The notes below the pieces were generated by a model. The model saw only the letters and a program-made list of their open reading frames with translations, ran no database searches and was not told where the DNA came from. A stretch of 64,000 nucleotides of DNA from Magnetospirillum sp. GTDB lineage: Bacteria > Pseudomonadota > Alphaproteobacteria > Rhodospirillales > Magnetospirillaceae. Of this stretch, positions 1-9,068 are shown piece by piece. The translations under genes were made by a program, and so were the position numbers. Position 1 is the first letter of the stretch, and each line of letters begins with the position of its first letter. The DNA lies in the NCBI GenBank assembly GCA_024707145.1, contig JANQAI010000011.1, positions 744,001-808,000 of the forward strand, written 5' to 3'.

Positions 1-1
1 C

Positions 2-118
<117 letters not shown>

Positions 119-142
119 GCTGCTGCAGCCAGCCAATGGAAG

Positions 143-172
143 CGGCCGGGGGAACCCCGGCCGTTTTCGTTT
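143..172 (+). terminator. Intrinsic terminator after eno
   Basis: Perfect 9-bp GC stem (143-151 with 155-163), 3-nt loop, followed by TTTTCGTTT. It lies 25 bases after the eno stop codon. Confidence 0.85.
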
Positions 173-204
173 GTGTGACGAATTGCCACAACTCGTGATT
201 GCTG

Positions 205-233
205 ATTGACTCAACGTATGCGTGCGAGTCAAT
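205..233. promoter_or_regulatory. Inverted repeat ATTGACTC-N13-GAGTCAAT
   Basis: Perfect 8-bp inverted repeat, arms 205-212 and 226-233, 38 bases ahead of the orphan gene at 271. Arm length and spacing suit a dimeric-regulator operator or a leader hairpin. No regulator is identified, so the role is inference. Confidence 0.35.
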
Positions 234-270
234 GATCGTCCGTCAACGACAATCACGGGAGTGCAACACC

Positions 271-687
271 ATGTCCAACGTTACTTCACCGCTGCTGGAC
301 CACAATGCCACCGATGTGGCGAGCAGTGCTGTCCTGGGTAACGGCGCCCAGTTCTGGGCCTATGTGTCGCCCCAGAACAATACCGCCAAGGTGGTCACCA
401 AATGGTCGGTCACCCTGCAGCAGCTGAACGGTAATTGGAGCGGCACCATCACCTCGGACAATCCCACCCAGCAACTGCAGACGCCGGGCCTGTCGGGCAT
501 CTTCAAGGTCACCGTGGTCGCCAGCGGCCCCGGCTTCGGCCCGGTGACCCTGGCGCCCCAGCCGGGGTCCCAGGCGGATGTCGGCTGCAACAGCAACTGT
601 GCCGCCATGGTGGGCATCGTCGCCACGCCCGATGGCAAGGGTGCCCAGTACTGGACGGTGTGGGACGCGTTCTGCAAGAGGGCCTGA
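271..687 (+). CDS. Hypothetical protein, 138 aa, beta-rich
   Basis: I do not recognise this protein. The ATG at 271 is preceded by a GGGAG ribosome site; an in-frame upstream start is possible but has no ribosome site. The sequence has no signal peptide or membrane segment and reads as alternating beta strands (KVVTKWSVTLQQL, GIFKVTVVASGPGF). Related short motifs occur near both ends: GAQFW at residues 25-29 and GAQYW at 124-128, suggesting an internal repeat or two edge strands. There are three cysteines (106, 110, 135). It is monocistronic, with its own inverted repeat upstream and terminator downstream, and separates eno from ftsB. Confidence 0.6.
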   Translation: MSNVTSPLLDHNATDVASSAVLGNGAQFWAYVSPQNNTAKVVTKWSVTLQQLNGNWSGTITSDNPTQQLQTPGLSGIFKVTVVASGPGFGPVTLAPQPGSQADVGCNSNCAAMVGIVATPDGKGAQYWTVWDAFCKRA

Positions 688-699
688 TACGCCTGGAGC

Positions 700-741
700 C
701 GGCATGGCTGGGGCTGCGCGCTCCGGCCATGCCGATCTTTT
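700..741 (+). terminator. Intrinsic terminator after the orphan gene
   Basis: Stem CGGCATGGC (700-708) pairs perfectly with GCCATGCCG (726-734) across a 17-nt loop, followed by ATCTTTT. Confidence 0.7.
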
Positions 742-1012
742 GACACCATATATTGTGCGTCAGTGCTTTCTGAGGCCCAACTAAGTGTTTACATGGCTGC
801 TGGATGTTGTACGGGCGCAGGCCCAAGCAAAGTCGTTCGCATTTTATTCATATGCCAATGTGCGCCGTTCTTGTGCCGGTCGTCGAAAACACTGGATTTG
901 CGGGCGGAACTGAGTCATTTCTGCCACACCCTGCGGGGAACCCGTCGACAAAATGAATCCACCGATTCATGACTTGTTGACGTCATGACTCACGCGTGAT
1001 TCCATCCTTTTC
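742..1012. other. Intergenic region before ftsB with several palindromes
   Basis: No convincing gene. Composition is more AT-rich than the neighbouring genes. Near its end lie a perfect hairpin ATGAATC-cacc-GATTCAT (953-970) and then an overlapping pair TCATGAC/GTCATGA around 967-988. These could be operators or leader structure for ftsB. I see no good sigma-70 promoter. Confidence 0.4.
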
Positions 1013-1322
1013 ATGCTTCAGGAACTCAGCCGCCGCCTTCGCCATCTCATGGGCCCCCTGATCGGGGTCGGTGCCGTGGCGTATTTCGCCCTACCATACG
1101 GTGGAAGGCGACCGGGGTGTGCTGGCCTGGATCCGCATGAAGAACGAGATCCTCGAGGCCGAGTTGCAACTGGCCAAGGTCACCACCGAGCGCCAGGCCC
1201 TGGAGCACCGGGTGCTGCTGCTGCGCCCCGACCACCTGGATCGCGACATGCTGGAAGAGCGCGCCCGCGTCATGCTCAACATGGGGCGCGACGACGAGGT
1301 GGTGGTGTTCGACCACCACTGA
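1013..1322 (+). CDS. ftsB: Septum formation initiator FtsB/DivIC (one-base frameshift)
   Basis: FtsB is a small bitopic division protein acting with FtsL and FtsQ at the septum. The start at 1013 reads MLQELSRRLRHLMGP and a single membrane segment (about residues 12-26). The reading frame then breaks: an extra C in the run 1089-1091 must be ignored to continue YFA-YHTVEGDRGVLAWI into the coiled coil and the conserved tail LEHRVLLLRPDHLDRDMLEERAR. The corrected product is 102 residues, normal for the family. Position between eno and pdhA is the usual one. The indel is most likely a sequence error. The last bases of the gene form one copy of a 15-bp direct repeat (see findings). Confidence 0.85.
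1306..1320 (+). repeat. 15-bp direct repeat, left copy
   Basis: TGTTCGACCACCACT at the extreme 3' end of ftsB, repeated perfectly at 2235-2249. Together they frame about 915 bp of AT-richer DNA. They resemble attachment-site copies left by an integration event. Confidence 0.6.
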
Positions 1323-2048
1323 TCAAATCGGCATATCGCTTTCCTCGCTGACTACCCAGTTAGCGCGGACGCTTTGTATGCCTGAGGCGTCCCTGTTTAT
1401 GAATAGATTGGCATGGAGCATCTTGTGCGCCCGTCGAACGGGGAGGCTTTCTGGGTGGCCATAGGTGGCTTCATATTCGATGCTTCCAGACACGCGATCG
1501 GGGAAGGCCCTAAAAGCTTCATTGGAAAATCCCGCGGACGGGAAGATCGTTATCGATGAAGAACGTGGAATCGTCATTTTACATGTTTCGCTCTCGCAGA
1601 ATCGGTCGGCAATCTTTACAATAAATTTATCTACTTGAACGGCCATCGGACCGTCACTTACGTTTCTAAATACTAGACGAAACTCAAGTGTCTTTAGTTC
1701 GTTGCCGCTATCGTAAGATGGAATGACCCCTTCTAATGCCAAGCCGAAACTGTATTCGAACTGCATCTGAGCGCGATTGGGCCGTTCCTTCCGTCGCAGC
1801 CAAATGAGTCCGTTAAGGCTCCAGACTCCAAGACAAAAGACGACAAGGATGGCTAAGCCAAGTGGCAGGTGGCCCCATTGTGCGGACCATGTCCAATACA
1901 TGGTCGCCCGCGCCCAAGCAGTCGCACTCAGTGTGAGTACGATGCTCGCCAATGGGATCCAGTAGGCTGATATGATCTCGGCAAGCCAGGATAATAGCCG
2001 AATTCTACCGAGCCAATCCCACGCTTTTTTCGTGCATCCGCTAGACAT
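1323..2048 (-). CDS. Hypothetical two-helix membrane protein, AT-rich
   Basis: I do not recognise the family. The 241-residue product (ATG at 2048; a GTG 30 bases upstream is an alternative) has two membrane helices near the N-terminus (ISAYWIPLASIVLTLSATAWA and LPLGLAILVVFCLGVWSLNG), a basic linker, then a soluble beta-rich C-terminal domain containing LEFRLVFRNVSDGPMAVQVD. Base composition is visibly more AT-rich than the flanking genes. Its stop codon abuts that of ftsB on the opposite strand, and it sits inside the segment bounded by the 15-bp direct repeats, so horizontal acquisition is likely. No transposase or integrase is present. Confidence 0.6.
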   Translation of the reverse strand: MSSGCTKKAWDWLGRIRLLSWLAEIISAYWIPLASIVLTLSATAWARATMYWTWSAQWGHLPLGLAILVVFCLGVWSLNGLIWLRRKERPNRAQMQFEYSFGLALEGVIPSYDSGNELKTLEFRLVFRNVSDGPMAVQVDKFIVKIADRFCESETCKMTIPRSSSITIFPSAGFSNEAFRAFPDRVSGSIEYEATYGHPESLPVRRAHKMLHANLFINRDASGIQSVRANWVVSEESDMPI

Positions 2049-2234
2049 CGCGGCAGTATAGGGCGCGGACGAGAACACGCAAAGCGGCTACATTGCTCTT
2101 ACGGAAATAGCATGAGCCATCATGGTGTCCTGCTTTTATGTGGTGCTATTGCTTCTCAGATCATAGAAGTGATTTTAATGTGCGGCGGTGTGTGTGTCGG
2201 CGCTGGACTCCTAGAGTACCGGGCTGGATGCTAC

Positions 2235-2249
2235 TGTTCGACCACCACT
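2235..2249 (+). repeat. 15-bp direct repeat, right copy
   Basis: Perfect copy of 1306-1320. If the intervening DNA is removed, ftsB would run through this copy and end at the adjacent TAA (2249-2251) with the same last residues FDHH. Confidence 0.6.
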
Positions 2250-2390
2250 AAGGTCAAAGCTCACATTGTCCCCGCCCGGCTAGTTCCCATCTCCCTCCGA
2301 AGGCGAGCGCTCCGTCCCGTCGAGGGAGTGCCGGGGCCGTCTCCGCCTTGCTGCTGTTCTCCTTGCCGAGGCATGAGGAGGAGGGACGGG

Positions 2391-2975
2391 GTGCCGGGTC
2401 ATTCTCCCGTCTTGAGACTGTATTGGCTGTCGGTGCGGCTGCTGGTCGTGCTGCTGGGCACGTTGGCGGTCGCCACCTTCAGTCTGAGCGCCTTCGCCCT
2501 GGCGCCGCTGCATTCCTGGCTGCTGTACGGCGACTGGCGGTTCTGGCGCCACTGGCATAATTTTCCCCGCCTGACCCGCCAGGTGCGCCGGGTGGCGTTC
2601 AAGCTGGCACGCGAGCCCGATTATCGCGGCATGACCGCCTTCATGTCGGCGAGCGACTGGTTGGGCCCGCCCATGTCGGCGCCTGACCGTTCGCTGGTGA
2701 CGGTACGGGCCGACTGGCCCCATGCGGCGGGTACGTGCGGTTCCTGCGGCCGCTGCTGCACCGAGATCGGCTGTCCGTCCTTCGATCCCCGCAGCAAGCT
2801 GTGCGCCTCGTATGACAGCCCGTTCTGGCGCTATTTCCCCTGCGGGCGCTATCCGGCCACCCAGGCGCAGATCGATTATTATGGCTGTCCCAAATGGGCC
2901 ATGCTGGCCGACGCCCTCGCAATGGAGGAGGCTGGCCGCGAAAAGGTCAGGGCAGCAGCACCGCCGCTCCGGTGA
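2391..2975 (+). CDS. Membrane-anchored CxxCxxCC (YkgJ-like) protein
   Basis: The product is 194 residues. GTG at 2391 is chosen because AGGAGGAGG lies 6 bases upstream; the ATG at 2373 would overlap that ribosome site. One or two N-terminal membrane helices (about residues 10-45) are followed by a cysteine cluster: C116, C119, C122, C123, C128, C138, C151, C166. CGSCGRCC is the signature of the YkgJ-like CxxCxxCC family, thought to bind Zn or Fe-S; the substrate is unknown. The last 29 bases overlap the convergent alcohol dehydrogenase gene. Confidence 0.75.
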   Translation: MPGHSPVLRLYWLSVRLLVVLLGTLAVATFSLSAFALAPLHSWLLYGDWRFWRHWHNFPRLTRQVRRVAFKLAREPDYRGMTAFMSASDWLGPPMSAPDRSLVTVRADWPHAAGTCGSCGRCCTEIGCPSFDPRSKLCASYDSPFWRYFPCGRYPATQAQIDYYGCPKWAMLADALAMEEAGREKVRAAAPPLR

Positions 2976-3931
2976 TGGTGCCGCCGCGCAGCGCAGCCAG
3001 CGCCTCGTTGGCGTCCTCCAGCGCGAAGGCGGTGGTTTCGGTCCGCAACGGCGTGCGCGCCGCCAATGCCAGGAAATCCTCGCCGTCCTGGCGGGTGAGG
3101 TTGGCGACCGAGCGCAGGCTGCGTTCGCCCCACAGCAGGGCATAGGGAAAGCTGGGAATGTCGCTCATGTGGATGCCGGCGCAGATCACCGTGCCCGCCG
3201 GTTCCACCCGCGACAGCGCCTCCGGCACCAGGGCGCCCACCGGTGCGAAGATGATGGCGGCGGCCAGGGGCTCGGGCGGCGGCGTGCCGGAATCCAGGGC
3301 ATCGCGGCAGCCCAGGTCGCGCGCCAGTTTTTGCGCCGCCGCGTCGCCCGGCCGGGTGAAGGCGTAGACGGTGCGGCCCTCGGCCACGGCCACCTGCGCG
3401 ACGATGTGGGCGGCGGCGCCGAAGCCCCAGAAGCCCAGCGGGCTGCCCGGGCCGGCCATGCGCAGCGCGCGGTAGCCGATCAGGCCGGCGCACAGCAAGG
3501 GGGGTGGTGGCCACGTCGTCCATGATGTCCGGCAGCTTGAAGCAATAGGCGGCCTCGGCCACCGCATACTCGGCGTAGCCACCGTCCAGGGTGTAGCCGG
3601 TGAAGCCCGCCTGCTCGCACAGATTCTCGTGTCCGTGGCGGCAGGGCGGGCAGGTGCCGCAGGTGTGGCCGAGCCAGGGGATGCCGACCCGGTCGCCCGG
3701 ATGCAGGCCGTGCACGTCGACGCCCACGGCGTCGACACGGCCGACGATCTCGTGTCCGGGGATCAGCGGCAGCTTGGGATCGGGCAGTTCGCCGTCCACC
3801 ACGTGCAGGTCGGTGCGGCAGACACCGCAGGCCAGCACCTTGACCCGCACCTGTCCGGCCGACGGCACCGGCTTGGGCAGTTCGGCCAGCCGGAGCGGCT
3901 GTCCGGGAGCGTCGAGAATCATGGCGCGCAT
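2947..3931 (-). CDS. Zinc-dependent alcohol dehydrogenase (one-base frameshift)
   Basis: Medium-chain zinc alcohol dehydrogenase, oxidising alcohols with NAD(P). The start MRAMILDAPGQPLRLAELPKP is at 3931. Visible motifs are the catalytic zinc site CGVCRTDLH and GHEIVGRV, and the structural zinc cysteines in TCGTCPPCRHGHENLC. The cofactor domain contains GFWGFGAAAHIVAQVA, a somewhat atypical glycine motif. The frame breaks in a run of six G (3499-3504) where five are expected; with one removed the protein is 327 residues, normal for the family. It is close to the AdhA type whose quinone or NADP partner varies. The gene diverges from pdhA. Confidence 0.85.
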
Positions 3932-4289
3932 GGCGGCCTCGCGAGAGGATTGCGCTGGTGATGCCATTATAGCGCGTTGCCGCCACCGGTCGGCAGCGCA
4001 ATCGGCCGCCGGCGACGGTTCTCCCGCGTTCCGCGATCCTCGGGGTAGAGCGACCTTTCTTTCGGGTACTTCCGTTCCGATATATGCCTTGGGGGCGGAT
4101 GGACGGCAGCCTTGCCAAGGTCCATCATGACCCACCCCATTGGACGGGGATGGTGGTGGTTAACCTAAAATAAGTTAATCGCTCATATTGCATTGCAAAA
4201 CAAATAGTTTCATGTGCGACGGTGCTTGCAAAAAAGGGTAGGGTCGTTTACCTATCCGGTGAAAGCAACATTCAAGCCTGGGAGGAACC
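3932..4289. other. Divergent intergenic region between adh and pdhA
   Basis: 358 bases without a gene. The pdhA-proximal half is AT-rich and contains the palindrome TTGCATTGCAA (4188-4198), a GTTAAC site near 4170 and a promoter-like pair at 4226-4254. It probably carries the control signals of both flanking genes. Confidence 0.4.
4226..4254 (+). promoter_or_regulatory. Predicted promoter of the pdh operon
   Basis: TTGCAA (4226-4231) and TACCTA (4249-4254) with a 17-base spacer, giving a leader of about 30 nt before the GGAGG ribosome site of pdhA. The -10 match is weak. Confidence 0.35.
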
Positions 4290-5291
4290 ATGGCGACGAC
4301 GCCCAAGCGCAGGTCCAAGGCGGCCGAGCCGAGCCATGCTCAGCTCATTCAATGGTACCGTGAGATGCTGCTCATCCGCCGATTCGAGGAGAAGGCGGGA
4401 CAGCTTTACGGCATGGGCCTGATCGGCGGCTTCTGCCACCTCTATATCGGCCAGGAGGCTGTGGTGGTGGGCATGCAATCCGCTGCCGGCGAGGCCGATT
4501 CGGTGATCACCTCCTACCGCGACCACGGCCAGATGCTGGCCTGCGGCATGGAGCCCAGGGGCGTCATGGCCGAGCTCACCGGCCGCATCGGCGGCTATTC
4601 CAAGGGCAAGGGCGGCTCCATGCACATGTTCAGCCGCGAGAAGCGTTTCTATGGCGGCCACGGCATCGTCGGCGCCCAGGTTCCCATCGGCACCGGCCTG
4701 GCGCTGGCGCACCAGTACACCAAGGACGGCGGCGTCTGTCACGTCTATCTGGGCGACGGCGCGGTCAACCAGGGCCAGGTGTACGAGAGCTTCAACATGG
4801 CGGCGCTGTGGAAGCTGCCGGTCGTGTACGTGATCGAGAACAACAAGTATGCCATGGGCACCTCCATCGAGCGCGCTTCGGCCGGCACCGACCTGTGTAA
4901 GCGCGGCTCCGCCTACGGCATCCCCGGCGAGGCGGTCAACGGCATGAGCGTCACCGAGGTGCACGAGGCCGCCGCCCGCGCCCTTGAGCACGCCCGCTCG
5001 GGCAATGGCCCCTTCATCCTGGAGATGAAGACCTACCGCTATCGCGGCCATTCCATGTCCGACCCGGCCAAGTACCGCACCAAGGAGGAAGTCAGCCGCA
5101 TGCGCGAGCAGCACGACCCCATCGACACCCTGAAGGCCAGGCTGCTGGAACTGGGGGCGGTGGACGAGGCCGCGCTGAAGGAGATCGACCGCGAGGTCAA
5201 GGCCGTCGTCAGCGAGGCCGCCGATTTCGCCCAGTCCAGCCCCGAGCCCGATCCGGCCGAGCTGTGGACTGACGTGTTGATCGAAGCCTAA
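4290..5291 (+). CDS. pdhA: Pyruvate dehydrogenase E1 component, alpha subunit
   Basis: E1-alpha binds thiamine diphosphate and decarboxylates pyruvate, passing the acetyl group to the lipoyl arm of E2. The 333-residue protein starts at ATG 4290 behind GGGAGGAACC. The ThDP motif runs from GDG at 155-157 to NN at 184-185, and the active-site loop [15 protein letters not shown] lies near residue 250. Length is typical of alphaproteobacterial PdhA. It is first in an operon with pdhB (10 bases downstream), pdhC, two unknown genes and lpd. Confidence 0.97.
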   Translation: MATTPKRRSKAAEPSHAQLIQWYREMLLIRRFEEKAGQLYGMGLIGGFCHLYIGQEAVVVGMQSAAGEADSVITSYRDHGQMLACGMEPRGVMAELTGRIGGYSKGKGGSMHMFSREKRFYGGHGIVGAQVPIGTGLALAHQYTKDGGVCHVYLGDGAVNQGQVYESFNMAALWKLPVVYVIENNKYAMGTSIERASAGTDLCKRGSAYGIPGEAVNGMSVTEVHEAAARALEHARSGNGPFILEMKTYRYRGHSMSDPAKYRTKEEVSRMREQHDPIDTLKARLLELGAVDEAALKEIDREVKAVVSEAADFAQSSPEPDPAELWTDVLIEA

Positions 5292-5301
5292 GGAGCTGAC
5301 G

Positions 5302-6669
5302 ATGGCGATCGAAGTATTGATGCCGGCGCTGTCGCCGACCATGACCGAGGGCAAGCTGGCCCGCTGGTTGAAGAACGAGGGTGATGCGGTCAAGTCCGGC
5401 GACGTGCTGGCCGAGATCGAGACCGACAAGGCCACCATGGAAATGGAGGCCGTCGAGGAAGGCACCGTCGGCAAGATCCTGATCCAGGCGGGAACCGAGG
5501 GCGTGGCGGTGAACACCCCCATCGCCATCCTGCTGGAGGAGGGCGAGGACAAGGCCGCGCTGTCCAAGGTGATGGAGCAGCCGGTCTCCACCCATCCGGT
5601 GCGCCACGATGATCCCGGCAGCGTCGCCGCCCTGTGCGCGCCGGCCCCGTGCAAGCCGGCGCCGGAAGAGAAGGTCTACGGCAATTACGTGCGCCAGACC
5701 GTGCGCGAGGCCCTGCGCGACGCCATGGCCGAGGAGATGCGCCGCGACACCGGCGTGTTCCTGCTGGGCGAGGAAGTCGGCCAGTACCAGGGCGCCTACA
5801 AGGTGAGCCAGGGCCTGCTGGACGAATTCGGTCCGCAGCGGATCATCGACACCCCCATCACCGAGATGGGCTTCGCCGGCATGGCGGTGGGCGCGGCCTT
5901 CGCCGGCCTCAAGCCCATCGTCGAGTTCATGACCATGAACTTCTCCATGCAGGCCATCGACCACATCATCAACTCGGCGGCCAAGACGCTGTACATGTCG
6001 GGCGGCCAGCAGCCGTGCCCCATCGTGTTCCGCGGCCCCAACGGCGCCGCCGCCCGCGTCGCCGCCCAGCATTCGCAGGACTTCGCCTCGTGGTACGCCC
6101 ATTGCCCCGGCCTCAAGGTGGTGGCGCCGTGGTCGGCCGCCGACGCCAAGGGCCTGCTGAAGGCCGCCATCCGCGATCCCAACCCGGTGGTGGTGCTGGA
6201 GAACGAGATCCTCTACGGCCAGAGCTTCGATGTCCCCGAGGACCCGGATTTCATCGTGCCGCTGGGCAAGGCCAAGGTGGAACGCGTGGGTGAGCACGTC
6301 ACCATCGTCGCCTATTCCCGCATGGTGGGCGTGGCGCTCGACGCCGCCACCAAGCTGGAGGCCGAGGGCATCTCGGCCGAGGTGATCAACCTGCGCAGCC
6401 TGCGCCCGCTGGACGTGGAGTCCATCGTCGCCTCGGTCAAGAAGACCAACCGCATCGTCACCGTCGAGGAAGGCTGGGCCTATGCCGGCATCGGCGCCGA
6501 GATCGCGGCGGTGATCATGGAGAACGCCTTCGACTGGCTGGACGCTCCCGTCGTCCGTTGCGCCGGCCTGGATGTGCCCATGCCCTATGCCGCCAACCTG
6601 GAACGCCTGGCCCTGCCGGGCGCGGACAGCGTCGCCGACGCCGCCCGCAAGGTCTGCTACAAGAAATAA
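5302..6669 (+). CDS. pdhB: Pyruvate dehydrogenase E1 beta with N-terminal lipoyl domain
   Basis: 455 residues, longer than a plain E1-beta because residues 1-80 are a lipoyl domain with the modified lysine K43 in ETDKATME. This fusion is characteristic of alphaproteobacterial PdhB. After an Ala/Pro-rich linker, the transketolase-type beta domain begins near residue 130 ([19 protein letters not shown]) and contains [17 protein letters not shown] and the C-terminal swivel domain. Start ATG 5302 follows AAGGAGCTGACG. The lipoyl domain lets E1-beta carry its own swinging arm in addition to that on E2. Confidence 0.97.
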   Translation: MAIEVLMPALSPTMTEGKLARWLKNEGDAVKSGDVLAEIETDKATMEMEAVEEGTVGKILIQAGTEGVAVNTPIAILLEEGEDKAALSKVMEQPVSTHPVRHDDPGSVAALCAPAPCKPAPEEKVYGNYVRQTVREALRDAMAEEMRRDTGVFLLGEEVGQYQGAYKVSQGLLDEFGPQRIIDTPITEMGFAGMAVGAAFAGLKPIVEFMTMNFSMQAIDHIINSAAKTLYMSGGQQPCPIVFRGPNGAAARVAAQHSQDFASWYAHCPGLKVVAPWSAADAKGLLKAAIRDPNPVVVLENEILYGQSFDVPEDPDFIVPLGKAKVERVGEHVTIVAYSRMVGVALDAATKLEAEGISAEVINLRSLRPLDVESIVASVKKTNRIVTVEEGWAYAGIGAEIAAVIMENAFDWLDAPVVRCAGLDVPMPYAANLERLALPGADSVADAARKVCYKK

Positions 6670-6680
6670 GGGGGAGCGTC

Positions 6681-7958
6681 ATGCCCATCGAAATTTTGAT
6701 GCCCGCGCTCTCGCCCACCATGAGCGAAGGCACCCTGGCCCGCTGGCTGAAGAAGGAAGGTGACCAGGTCAAGTCCGGCGACGTCATCGCCGAGATCGAG
6801 ACCGACAAGGCCACCATGGAATTCGAGGCGGTGGACGAGGGCACCATCGGCAAGATCGTCGTCCCCGGCGGCACCGCCGGGGTGAAGGTCAACGACCTGA
6901 TCGCCATCCTGCTGGAAGAGGGCGAGGATGCCTCGGCCATGGCCTCGGTCGGCGCCAAGCCGACCGCCGCCGCTCCGGCCCGGGCACCTGCCGCTCCGGC
7001 TCCCATCGCCGCGCCGGCTCCGGTTCCCGCCACTCCGGCGCCTGCTGCCCGGGCCGCCCATGGCGAGCGCGTCTTCGCCAGCCCGCTGGCCAAGCGTCTG
7101 GCCGCCGAAGCCGGGCTCGACCTCAAGGCGGTGACGGGCTCGGGTCCGCACGGCCGGGTGGTCAAGGCCGACGTGGAAGCCGCGGTGAAGGGCGGCGTCA
7201 AGGCCGCGCCGGCCGCGGCGCCCGCCGCCGCTCCCAAGGCCGCGCCGGCCCCGGCCGCGCCCAGCCCGTTTGAGCCGGCCTACGAGGAAATCCCCAATTC
7301 CTCCATGCGCAAGGTTATCGCCCGCCGCCTGACCGAGGCCAAGCAGACGGTGCCGCACTTCTACCTCACCATCGAGTGCGAGGTGGACGCGCTGCTCAAG
7401 GTCCGCGCCGAGTTGAACGGCCGGTCCGACGCCTACAAGCTGTCGGTCAACGACTTCGTCATCCGTGCGGTGGCGCTGGCGTTGAAAAAGGTGCCGGCGG
7501 CCAACGCCTCGTGGGGCGAAGAGGCGATCAAGCGCTACATCGACGTGGACGTCTCGGTGGCGGTGGCCACGCCCAACGGCCTGATCACCCCCATCGTCCG
7601 CCACGCCGACCACAAGGGCCTGGCCGCCATCTCCAACGAGATGAAGGAACTGGCCGGCAAGGCCAAGGACGGCAAGCTCAAACCCGAGGAATTCCAGGGC
7701 GGCGGCTTCACCATCTCGAACCTGGGCATGTACGGCGTCAAGGAATTCGCCGCCATCATCAACCCGCCCCAGGGCTGCATCCTGGCGGTGGGCGCGGGCG
7801 AGCAGCGTCCGGTGGTGAAGAACGGCGCCCTGGCCATCGCCACGGTGATGAGCTGCACCCTGTCGGTGGACCACCGCGTGGTGGACGGCGCCGTGGGCGC
7901 CGAATTCCTGGCGGCGTTCAAGAAGCTGATCGAGGACCCGCTGAGCATGCTGCTCTAG
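6681..7958 (+). CDS. pdhC: Dihydrolipoyllysine acetyltransferase, E2 of pyruvate dehydrogenase
   Basis: E2 transfers acetyl groups from lipoyl-lysine to CoA and forms the core of the complex. The start ATG 6681 lies behind GGGGGAGC. Domains: lipoyl domain at 1-80 (lysine K43 in ETDKATME), an Ala/Pro linker, the peripheral-subunit-binding domain near 129-165 ([13 protein letters not shown]...[13 protein letters not shown]), a second linker, then the catalytic domain with H398 and D402 in the HRVVDG active-site motif. 425 residues, normal for the family. The first 80 residues closely mirror the lipoyl domain of pdhB, evidence of domain duplication. Confidence 0.97.
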   Translation: MPIEILMPALSPTMSEGTLARWLKKEGDQVKSGDVIAEIETDKATMEFEAVDEGTIGKIVVPGGTAGVKVNDLIAILLEEGEDASAMASVGAKPTAAAPARAPAAPAPIAAPAPVPATPAPAARAAHGERVFASPLAKRLAAEAGLDLKAVTGSGPHGRVVKADVEAAVKGGVKAAPAAAPAAAPKAAPAPAAPSPFEPAYEEIPNSSMRKVIARRLTEAKQTVPHFYLTIECEVDALLKVRAELNGRSDAYKLSVNDFVIRAVALALKKVPAANASWGEEAIKRYIDVDVSVAVATPNGLITPIVRHADHKGLAAISNEMKELAGKAKDGKLKPEEFQGGGFTISNLGMYGVKEFAAIINPPQGCILAVGAGEQRPVVKNGALAIATVMSCTLSVDHRVVDGAVGAEFLAAFKKLIEDPLSMLL

Positions 7959-7973
7959 GCCGGGGACGGGGCC

Positions 7974-8582
7974 ATGGACCGGGACGATATCGCCCGCGCC
8001 ATGCCGTCGGTCCGGACGGCCTTCGAGGCGTGGAAGGACAGCCTGCGGGACGGACGCATGGCCCAGGCCGGCGCCGCCCTGTTCGGCGCCTGCCTGGAAT
8101 GGGGCGAGCAGTTGCGGGGGATCTATGAGGGCGAGGGTCGCGAGGCCCTTGCCTCCCGCGATCCGCTGACCCGCTTCTTCGTCACCCGCTTCCGCGGCAT
8201 GCCTTTGCCGGCCGAGTTGGGCGACGCCCCCGGCCACGCGCTGTTCCTGATGGCCTTCACCGCCTTCCCCTATCTGGATGCCCTGGTCGATGAGCTGACC
8301 ATCGGCGAGTTCCACCAGCCGGGGGAAGACGGCGCCTTCACCGTGCGCCGGGTGTTGGCGGGCGAGGACGAGGGGGCGGTGCTGCCGGTGCGCCGCGCCG
8401 GCCTGGGCTGGGGATTCGACCTGATGCCGGTGTACCAGGCCAAGGCGCAGGCCCTGGACGCTTTCATCGCCGAGGTTCACGGCGGCGATTTCGATGACTT
8501 CCTGTGGCGCTACGTGGCCGATCACGACCTGATGTTCGATACCGAGCAGGCCTGGCGCCCGCTGAACCAGAGGGGGAAATGA
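7974..8582 (+). CDS. Hypothetical protein within the pdh operon (202 aa)
   Basis: I do not recognise the family. The 202-residue soluble protein starts 15 bases after pdhC and its stop overlaps the start of the next gene, so it is almost certainly co-transcribed and translationally coupled. It contains a central stretch GHALFLMAFTAFPYLDALVDELTIGEF and an acidic C-terminal half; there is no signal peptide or membrane helix. Placement between pdhC and lpd suggests a link with pyruvate dehydrogenase or central carbon control, but nothing in the sequence shows a mechanism. Confidence 0.75.
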   Translation: MDRDDIARAMPSVRTAFEAWKDSLRDGRMAQAGAALFGACLEWGEQLRGIYEGEGREALASRDPLTRFFVTRFRGMPLPAELGDAPGHALFLMAFTAFPYLDALVDELTIGEFHQPGEDGAFTVRRVLAGEDEGAVLPVRRAGLGWGFDLMPVYQAKAQALDAFIAEVHGGDFDDFLWRYVADHDLMFDTEQAWRPLNQRGK

Positions 8583-9049
8583 TGCGGGTGAAGGTGCGCG
8601 AGGTGCTTCGCCCGGCGGCCATGGGCCGTCCGGCTACGGATACCCCCTCGGCGGCGGAGGCCCAGGCGCTGGCCGGCCTCGTCGTCATGCTGGAGGGCAG
8701 CCCGCTGTTCAATGGCCACGTGGTCATGGGCGAGGAGCAGGAGCGCAGCTACCGCGCCGTGGGCGAGCTGCGCCGCCTGATCGCCGACATCCGCATGCTG
8801 CTGCCCGACGATGCCGCCGCCGTCGAACCGCTGACGGCCATGCGCGCGGCCTGCCGCAAGTATCTGGACGAGGCCGAGGCCTGGGACAAGAAGTCCGGCC
8901 GCCGCTTCTCCATGCCTACCTTCGCCTTTTTCCAGTTGCTGGGCGCCTTCCGCGAGGTCATGGGCCTCTATTTGTGGCGCCTGGGAGAATTGTACGACCT
9001 CGATGTCGAGGGACGGCTGACCTATTACTTCCCTGGCATCCGCGAGTGA
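8582..9049 (+). CDS. Hypothetical helical protein within the pdh operon (155 aa)
   Basis: Unrecognised 155-residue protein. Two adjacent ATG codons (8579, 8582) overlap the stop of the preceding gene; 8582 has better spacing from the GAGGGGG ribosome site. It looks mostly alpha-helical, with a long charged middle (EEQERSYRAVGELRRLIADIRMLL) and an aromatic tail (LYLWRLGELYDLDVEGRLTYYFPG). Lpd follows 19 bases later. The pair 7974/8582 travels inside the PDH operon and may be partners. Confidence 0.75.
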   Translation: MRVKVREVLRPAAMGRPATDTPSAAEAQALAGLVVMLEGSPLFNGHVVMGEEQERSYRAVGELRRLIADIRMLLPDDAAAVEPLTAMRAACRKYLDEAEAWDKKSGRRFSMPTFAFFQLLGAFREVMGLYLWRLGELYDLDVEGRLTYYFPGIRE

Positions 9050-9068
9050 CCGGGGACAGGAACAACCA

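Noticed and set aside
763..972. Short open frame between the orphan gene and ftsB
   Set aside because: No ribosome site, no recognisable features, and it overlaps the palindromic leader of ftsB.
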